Positions 5,206 through 9,311 of a stretch of 9,311 nucleotides of DNA are shown in pieces (within the stretch, counting starts at the first letter, position 1; each line of letters starts with the position of its first letter). A program made the position numbers and the translations under genes. The notes beneath the pieces were generated by a model, which did no database searches, was not told the origin of the DNA, and saw nothing but the letters and a program-made list of their open reading frames with translations. Source of the stretch: Rubrobacter sp. Its GTDB lineage: Bacteria > Actinomycetota > Rubrobacteria > Rubrobacterales > Rubrobacteraceae. Location of the stretch: positions 1 to 9,311 of the forward strand of contig JADDPY010000591.1 in the NCBI GenBank assembly GCA_016781635.1. Reading direction: 5' to 3'.

Positions 5206-6189
5206 CTAGCGGATACCGTCCTCGGTGAGCTGGACGACCCGCTCGGCGTTCTCCTGGGTCACGAAGGCCGGGCCGGTCTCGATCTCGGAGGCGGGGATCG
5301 TACCGTACTGCGAGTAGAGCGTGAGCATCACGACCGGCAGGTAGCCCTGCAAGTACTGCTGCTGGTCCACGGCGAACAGCATCTTGCCGTTCTGTATGGC
5401 CTCCAGGACCGACGGAGCGAGGTCGAACGTGGCGAACTTGACGTCCTCTGCCCTGCCCGAGGCGTCGAGCGCGGCGAGCGCCGGGTCGGCGCCCGTGGGC
5501 CCGAGCGTGAGCATGCCGTTGACGTCGGTGTTCTGCCCGAGGGCGGTTTCTATCGCCGACTGCGAGCCGGTCGGGTCGGTGAGGTCCACGGAGATCACCT
5601 CGACCTCGCCGCCCAGTCCTTCGGTGAAGCCGTCGCACCGCTGGTCGAGGGAGGCGTTGCCGACCTCCTGGTTTACGCACAAAGCGTTGTCGACCCCCTC
5701 CTCGGCCATGCGCTCCCCGGCCCCGACGCCGGCCTCGAACTCCGTCTGCCCGACGTGCGTCAGCAACCCGAGATCCTCGTAGACGTCGACCCCGGCGTTC
5801 ATCGAGACGACCGGGATGCCCGCCTCCACCGCGCCTTGAATGGAATCCTGCAACGCGTCTGCGTCCGGGACGGAGACCACGAGGCCGTCGGGCTCCGTCG
5901 CCACCGCAGCGTCTATAAGCTGGCTCATCTCCACCATGTCGAACGTGTCGGGCGCGGTGTACTCGACCTTGACGCCCATATCCTTGGCGGCCTGGTTGAC
6001 GCCGTTTTGAACCACCGACCAGAACGGATCGGAGGCCTGCCCGTGCGTGACCACCGCGATGTTGACGTCCTCGCGGCCGGCGCCGCCCTGGCCCCCTCCG
6101 CCCCCTTCTCCCTGCTCCTCACCACCGCCGCAACCCGCAAGGGCAACGACCAAGGCGACCAACAAGACCAGCGTTCTACCAGCCCGCAT
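5206..6189 (-). CDS. sugar-binding lipoprotein of the CUT2 importer, 327 aa
   Basis: Captures the solute outside the membrane and delivers it to the permease. The start is the ATG at 6187-6189 with GAGGAGG just upstream; the frame runs to 6249 but that part is Arg-rich and lacks a ribosome binding site. [20 protein letters not shown] is a lipoprotein signal with lipobox LAGC and lipidated Cys20. A Gly/Glu linker reaches about residue 41, then the type I periplasmic-binding fold (peripla_BP_4) begins. Diagnostic segments are [60 protein letters not shown] and the C-terminal [15 protein letters not shown]. Two cysteines around the NQEVGN loop may pair as a disulfide. Closest overall style is FrcB-like. 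The sugar cannot be read from sequence. Confidence 0.93.
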   Translation of the reverse strand: MRAGRTLVLLVALVVALAGCGGGEEQGEGGGGGQGGAGREDVNIAVVTHGQASDPFWSVVQNGVNQAAKDMGVKVEYTAPDTFDMVEMSQLIDAAVATEPDGLVVSVPDADALQDSIQGAVEAGIPVVSMNAGVDVYEDLGLLTHVGQTEFEAGVGAGERMAEEGVDNALCVNQEVGNASLDQRCDGFTEGLGGEVEVISVDLTDPTGSQSAIETALGQNTDVNGMLTLGPTGADPALAALDASGRAEDVKFATFDLAPSVLEAIQNGKMLFAVDQQQYLQGYLPVVMLTLYSQYGTIPASEIETGPAFVTQENAERVVQLTEDGIR

Positions 6190-6461
6190 AACTCCTCCTC
6201 TACCTCCGCGGTCAAGCACCCGCGCCCGACACGACCTTTCTCCGGCCATTCTCCCGTTAGTAAGTCACACAAGCAAATGCGACGGTCGCGCGGGGTTTCG
6301 TACTGCTCGCCGCAGACGCCCGGAATTCACCCCGTACGCGACGCCGCGAGAACACGACCACCCAGGGGCGGAGGACCATAAGCGCGGCACACCCGCGACG
6401 GAGAGCGGCGTGACCATGAAGCAGCACCCTCGCGGCCTCCTACCGGGCCGATCGCCGGAGG
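6190..6461. other. upstream region of the ABC operon
   Basis: The 272 bases upstream of the binding-protein gene should hold the operon promoter on the minus strand. No convincing -35/-10 pair was found. A short symmetric site GCGAC-G-GTCGC at 6279-6289 lies about 90 bases upstream of the ATG and could be an operator half of a regulator site. Minus-strand open frames here (for example a 56-aa Arg-rich one) look random. Confidence 0.4.
6436..6461 (-). terminator. imperfect stem directly after the HD gene
   Basis: CCTCC and GGAGG arms (6461-6457 and 6440-6436 on the minus strand) enclose a further partly paired GC-rich core, starting at the base after the TAA stop. No T-tract follows, so this is only a possible U-less terminator separating the HD gene from the ABC operon. 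Confidence 0.28.
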
Positions 6462-7064
6462 TTACAGAAGCTTCAGGTTGCGGGTGTCCCTTTCGAGGTT
6501 CGCGAAGAAGTCATCCATCTCGAGGACGCGCTCGCGCGCGCGCTCACGGGATGCGCCGAGCCGGAGGAGGTCGGGGAGGCTGCGCCGGAGGCTCCGGGCG
6601 TGGCGGAACGCCGCGGGCAGGTCGGGGACGTCATCCTCGATGCCGACCATCGCGAAGACGCGGGAGAGGCCCACGGAGCCCAGGTAATCGAGGGCCACGG
6701 CGTCCTTGAGGAGGTCGGATTCGGCGTGGTGGCCTGGCGAGGCCCCGGGCGGGTGGTGCTCGATGGCGTCGAGGACGACACGGGAGGCGTCCGAGGGGTA
6801 ATCCCCGTCCCGGAGCATCCCGGCCGCGACCGCCATGGAGCGCCGGGCATGGTCCACACCATCCCTCATGGCATAGGCCTTGTACAACCCGATATCGTGC
6901 AACAGGGAGGCGAGGCGGAGGGCCTCGGCGTCGTACTCGAGGCCCTCCTCGCGGGCGAGGTCCTCGCCCAGGGCGCAGACCCTGAGGCAGTGGGCGTGGC
7001 CCCAAACCGGGTGGGTGCCCAGGCGCGAGACCAGCTTCTCTATCTCCTTCAGAATCTCCGTCAT
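6462..7064 (-). CDS. HD-domain phosphohydrolase (YpgQ/YedJ-like), 200 aa
   Basis: Metal-dependent phosphohydrolase of the HD superfamily, cytoplasmic. Residues in order: WGHAHCLRV (His25), LLHDIG (His56-Asp57), DHARRS (His72), AIEHHP (His103-His104) and DAVALDYLG (Asp121 and Asp126). This is the usual metal and substrate constellation of the YpgQ/YedJ branch, whose members hydrolyse nucleotide pyrophosphates or related phosphoesters in the studied cases. The length of 200 aa fits the branch. The segment LGSVGLSRVFAMVG after the last Asp is also typical. The C-terminal 50 residues are Arg/Leu-rich helix. The ATG at 7062-7064 has no Shine-Dalgarno; instead TACCCT lies 7 bases upstream, compatible with leaderless transcription, and a hairpin precedes it. 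It is third in a set with the protease and the BtuF-like protein, 33 bases after the latter. Confidence 0.87.
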   Translation of the reverse strand: MTEILKEIEKLVSRLGTHPVWGHAHCLRVCALGEDLAREEGLEYDAEALRLASLLHDIGLYKAYAMRDGVDHARRSMAVAAGMLRDGDYPSDASRVVLDAIEHHPPGASPGHHAESDLLKDAVALDYLGSVGLSRVFAMVGIEDDVPDLPAAFRHARSLRRSLPDLLRLGASRERARERVLEMDDFFANLERDTRNLKLL

Positions 7065-7071
7065 GTACGGC

Positions 7072-7077
7072 AGGGTA
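7072..7077 (-). promoter_or_regulatory. candidate leaderless -10 box TACCCT
   Basis: TACCCT (minus strand) matches TANNNT and ends 7 bases before the ATG of the HD gene, which lacks a ribosome binding site. That is the spacing expected when the transcript begins at or next to the start codon. No clear -35 is seen. Confidence 0.3.
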
Positions 7078-7082
7078 GCTGA

Positions 7083-7099
7083 AGCGGCTCTGAGCCGCT
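7083..7099 (-). terminator. hairpin over the stop codon of the BtuF-like gene
   Basis: AGCGGCT (7083-7089) and AGCCGCT (7093-7099) form a perfect 7-bp stem with a 3-base loop. The stem includes the first two bases read at the TAG stop (7098-7100). With no T-tract it could be an attenuator, processing site or U-less terminator between the BtuF-like and HD genes. Confidence 0.4.
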
Positions 7100-8024
7100 A
7101 GCGAGCGACCGGGACCGTCAAGCGAGCCGCGCCCCCGGATGACGGGACATCGGGGAAAGCCTCCGGGTGAAGGAGGCGAGCCAGGATCTCCACTCCCTCC
7201 ACGAGCCGGGGGGCAGGACGGCTGAAGTACGAGTTAGCATCGACGGCCCACACGCGCCCGGAGCGTACCGCTGGTACGTCGCTCCAGCCTTCGAGGCCGG
7301 GCAGGGCCCGGGCTTCTTGGAGGGCGCGAGCGGTGTCGAAGCCGCAGGGCATAAGGACGAGGGCCTCCGGGGCGGCGGAGAATACTTCCTCCCAGGAGAG
7401 GCGCGCGGAGGGTTCGCCCTCCTCGGCGAATATCTCCTCGCCGCCGGCGAGACGAACCATCTCGGGGACCCAGTGCCCGGCGGAGAACGGTGGGTCGAGC
7501 CACTCTATGGCGCCGATGCGTGGCCGGGGTAGCCCCGCGACGGCCTCCTCCACGCGGGCGAGCCTCTCCCTCAACGCGACGACGTTCTCTCGGGCTTGGG
7601 CGCCCCTACCGACGGCGTCGCTGACCTCGATCGCGCATGCCAAAACTTCGTCCAGCGTCGTCGGGTTCATGGAGAGGACCCGGGGTTTTGTGGAAAGGTC
7701 GCTGACGGACTCCTGCACGACTTTCAGGGAGACGGCGCAGACGTCGCAGAGGCCCTGGGTGAGGATGAGGTCTGGCTGCAACTCTTCCAGAAGCTCCGCG
7801 TCGAGCCAGTACAAGCTACCCGTCTCGGAGAGGTGCTTGCCGATGGCGGCGTCGATCTCGGCGCTCGTCATGGAGTGGTGGTCTATGGGTGGGCGGGTCA
7901 GCTTGGGGAACTTCTCAACACCCGCGGGATGATCACACTCGTGGGAGACGCCGACGAGAAGATCCGAGGCGCCCACGAAGGCAAGGAGTTCCGTCGCGCT
8001 CGGGAGTAGGGAGACTACGCGCAT
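7098..8024 (-). CDS. BtuF-like cobalamin-binding protein without signal peptide, 308 aa
   Basis: A class III (BtuF/FhuD-type) substrate-binding fold: N-lobe with VSLLPSATELL and VGVSHECDHP, an LDAELLEELQPDLILTQ strand-helix, a LCDVCAV motif (Cys93 and Cys96), a long linking helix at about residues 135-165, then a C-lobe with WLDPPFSAGHWVPEM and RLSWEEVFSAAPEALVLMPCGFD. Members are annotated as cobalamin-binding or ABC substrate-binding proteins. The N-terminus starts directly with the first strand, so there is no signal or lipobox and the protein should stay in the cytoplasm. No permease or ATPase lies beside it. The ATG (8022-8024) has AGGAG 5 bases upstream, placed in the 13-base gap after the protease gene, so the two form an operon. 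The ligand may be a corrinoid, haem or metal chelate; the CxxC could contact it. Confidence 0.85.
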   Translation of the reverse strand: MRVVSLLPSATELLAFVGASDLLVGVSHECDHPAGVEKFPKLTRPPIDHHSMTSAEIDAAIGKHLSETGSLYWLDAELLEELQPDLILTQGLCDVCAVSLKVVQESVSDLSTKPRVLSMNPTTLDEVLACAIEVSDAVGRGAQARENVVALRERLARVEEAVAGLPRPRIGAIEWLDPPFSAGHWVPEMVRLAGGEEIFAEEGEPSARLSWEEVFSAAPEALVLMPCGFDTARALQEARALPGLEGWSDVPAVRSGRVWAVDANSYFSRPAPRLVEGVEILARLLHPEAFPDVPSSGGAARLTVPVAR

Positions 8025-8037
8025 TGAGGCTCCTCTC

Positions 8038-9162
8038 TTAGTACTGCGGCTTGCGCAGGTCGCGCAGGAGGTTGGCCTGGCCTATGTCGTCGACGGTGAG
8101 CATGCCGACGAGCTCGTCGTTCTGGACGACGGGGATGGCGCGGAGGCCGCTCTCCTGGAGGAGGCGGTTGCCCTCCTCGAAGAGGTCGGCGTCCGGGGCT
8201 ATCGTCGGGAACTCCGTGCGCATCACGTTTCGGACGTCCTTGAAGCGGTCCGGGGAGTGGACGGCCGGGAAGATCTCGCCTCGCGTCAGCATCCCGACGA
8301 CCCTGCCGTCCTCGTCGACGACGGGGAAGTCCACCTGGTAGCCGTGGATCACGGCGTCGAGGACCTGCCCGAAGCTGTTGTACGGGGAGACGGTCTCGGT
8401 GCGGCGCTTGGAGCCCATCACGTCCGAGACGTCGAGGCCGCGCGTCATCTCGCGCTGGCGCACCATCTGCTGCTCGCCGGAGGCACCGAAGAACACGAAG
8501 ATGGCTATGAGGACAAGGCCGAGGCCGCCGGTAGCGAACCCGATGATCCCGAACACGACCGCGAGGACCTGCCCGATGCCGGCGGAGACGTCCGTCGCGC
8601 GCACGGGCCCGAAGCGTATCGCCAGAAGCCCCCTCAGGACCCTGCCGCCGTCCAGCGGGAAGGCCGGGATGAGGTTGAAGACGACGAGAAATATGTTGAC
8701 GATGCCCAGGTAAAAGAGCGCGCCGCCGACGGACTGCTGCGCCGCCGCGAGCCCCGGGGGCGACGAGAAGTCCACGCCGAACGCGAAGGCCAGGCCCAGG
8801 AAGATCGGGGCGAGCACCACGTTCACGAGGGGACCTGCGACCGCTATCTTGATCTCGTCCACCGGCTTCTCCGGGAGTGTCTTCAGCCGCGCAACGCCCC
8901 CTATGGGCAGGAGCGTTATGTCCGTGACGTCTATGCCGAGGCGTTGGGCCACGAGAGAGTGTCCGAACTCGTGCAGCACGACGCACAGAAAGAGCGCGAG
9001 GATGACCGCGATGGTGACGACGATCCCCACGGTGACGTTGACCCCGGCCGCGGCGGCGGTCGTGTAACCGATGTAGCCGAAAAAGGCCAACAGCAGGAAG
9101 AAGGTCCAGTGGACCTTGACGTCGATCCCCGCGAACCGGCCGATCTTGAAAGAGTTGCCCAT
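8038..9162 (-). CDS. site-2 protease (peptidase M50) with two CBS domains, 374 aa
   Basis: Intramembrane zinc metalloprotease. Visible: membrane segments near residues 19-38 and 45-63, zinc motif HEFGH (64-68, Glu65 catalytic), ITLLPIGGVARL (82-93), further membrane segments at 103-130 and 148-165, the second zinc motif FPLDGGR (168-174, Asp171), and hydrophobic segments at 194-226. The soluble C-terminal part has two CBS motifs at about 246-300 (VSDVMG, VDFPVVDEDGRVVGMLTRGEI) and 311-366 (VRNVM, RAIPVVQNDELVGMLTVDDI). These probably sense adenine nucleotides and control the protease. The length fits this M50-CBS family (SpoIVFB/Rip3-like). The substrate is unknown; regulated cleavage of anti-sigma or membrane proteins is the usual role. 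The ATG (9160-9162) has only AAGGA about 13 bases upstream, so start efficiency may be low. It is first in the operon. Confidence 0.93.
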   Translation of the reverse strand: MGNSFKIGRFAGIDVKVHWTFFLLLAFFGYIGYTTAAAAGVNVTVGIVVTIAVILALFLCVVLHEFGHSLVAQRLGIDVTDITLLPIGGVARLKTLPEKPVDEIKIAVAGPLVNVVLAPIFLGLAFAFGVDFSSPPGLAAAQQSVGGALFYLGIVNIFLVVFNLIPAFPLDGGRVLRGLLAIRFGPVRATDVSAGIGQVLAVVFGIIGFATGGLGLVLIAIFVFFGASGEQQMVRQREMTRGLDVSDVMGSKRRTETVSPYNSFGQVLDAVIHGYQVDFPVVDEDGRVVGMLTRGEIFPAVHSPDRFKDVRNVMRTEFPTIAPDADLFEEGNRLLQESGLRAIPVVQNDELVGMLTVDDIGQANLLRDLRKPQY

Positions 9163-9211
9163 AGCGCCCGTTGCATCCTTTTTTGCCTGCAGAAATTTTG
9201 TTTATGAAACG

Positions 9212-9242
9212 GTTATATCCTACCCGGGACGGAAGACTGTAA
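9212..9242 (-). promoter_or_regulatory. candidate promoter of the protease operon
   Basis: In an AT-rich patch upstream of the protease, the minus strand reads TTACAG (complement 9237-9242), 17 bases, GATATA (complement 9214-9219), continuing into TATAAC at 9217-9212. Either hexamer could be the -10. The leader to the ATG would be about 45 bases. The match to consensus is partial, so confidence is low. Confidence 0.33.
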
Positions 9243-9289
9243 TCCCGTACATGCGGACGCCGGAGCGGAGCCCCGCCTACGCGCCCTGC

Positions 9290-9295
9290 TAGAAT
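9290..9295 (+). promoter_or_regulatory. -10 box TAGAAT just before the edge gene
   Basis: TAGAAT lies 6 bases before an ATG at 9302, with no Shine-Dalgarno between (CCGCCC). This is the layout of a leaderless promoter in actinobacteria and deinococci. No -35 was recognised upstream. Confidence 0.4.
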
Positions 9296-9301
9296 CCGCC
9301 C

Positions 9302-9311
9302 ATGGAAAAGA
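9302..9311 (+). CDS. possible start of a leaderless gene, truncated by the window
   Basis: Only ATG GAA AAG A is visible, encoding Met-Glu-Lys. The call rests on the TAGAAT box placed at leaderless distance and on the divergent arrangement with the protease operon. Function cannot be judged. Confidence 0.33.

Noticed and set aside
5144..5680. N-terminal extension of the permease frame
   Set aside because: It overlaps the binding-protein gene in another frame and is Arg/Gly-rich; the ATG at 5143 has AAGGAGGTGG just upstream and gives the normal family length.
6190..6249. 20-codon upstream extension of the binding protein
   Set aside because: It is Arg-rich without a Shine-Dalgarno and would bury the lipoprotein signal; the ATG at 6189 follows GAGGAGG.
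5128..6381. 417-aa plus-strand open frame
   Set aside because: It is antisense to the binding-protein gene, rich in Arg/His/Leu/Val without any domain, and has no Shine-Dalgarno.
8257..9207. 316-aa plus-strand open frame
   Set aside because: It is antisense to the M50 protease. Its Glu/Asp/His-rich composition is the mirror of the hydrophobic protease codons.
1..9311. CRISPR arrays, insertion sequences, rRNA or tRNA genes, integration sites
   Set aside because: No regularly spaced repeats, transposase or integrase motifs, or conserved RNA sequences were seen on either strand.

Overview
The window is 9.3 kb of high-GC bacterial chromosome with dense genes, strong GGAGG-type ribosome binding sites, GTG/TTG starts, some probable leaderless starts, and Gly/Glu/Gln-rich linkers after lipoprotein cysteines. 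This fits a deep-branching actinobacterium; a Rubrobacter-like organism is my best guess, from the style of the proteins and not from any search. I see no phage, transposase, CRISPR, rRNA or tRNA.

Layout: (1) 1-429 (+) is the 3' part of an alpha/beta hydrolase, followed by a 330-base gap carrying stacked inverted repeats. (2) 760-1936 (-) holds three small genes: an Ig-like/beta-rich hypothetical protein, a 92-aa helical hypothetical protein and a tiny Glu/Gln-rich lipoprotein. (3) A divergent, locally AT-rich gap leads to two small (+) genes at 2283-2836 (a DUF1059-like CxC protein and a helical protein), closed by two striking tandem hairpins. (4) 3255-6189 (-) is a complete sugar-type (CUT2/FrcBCA-like) ABC importer: lipoprotein binding protein, permease and single-cassette ATPase. 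An intercistronic hairpin follows the binding-protein gene, and permease and ATPase overlap by 4 bases. (5) 6462-9162 (-) is a probable three-gene operon: membrane site-2 protease with CBS domains, a signal-less BtuF-like cobalamin-binding protein, and an HD-domain phosphohydrolase. (6) The right edge has the first codons of a possible divergent, leaderless (+) gene.

How they work together: the only clear functional unit is the ABC importer, in which the lipoprotein captures a small solute (probably a monosaccharide or polyol), the permease moves it and the ATPase powers uptake. No sugar-catabolic enzyme or regulator is visible beside it, so the substrate cannot be assigned. The protease/BtuF-like/HD group is tightly packed, but the functional link between its members is unknown. 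I found no convincing new multi-gene system. The most interesting loose ends are the signal-less BtuF-like protein between a protease and an HD protein, the hairpin clusters, and the two-gene DUF1059-like cassette.
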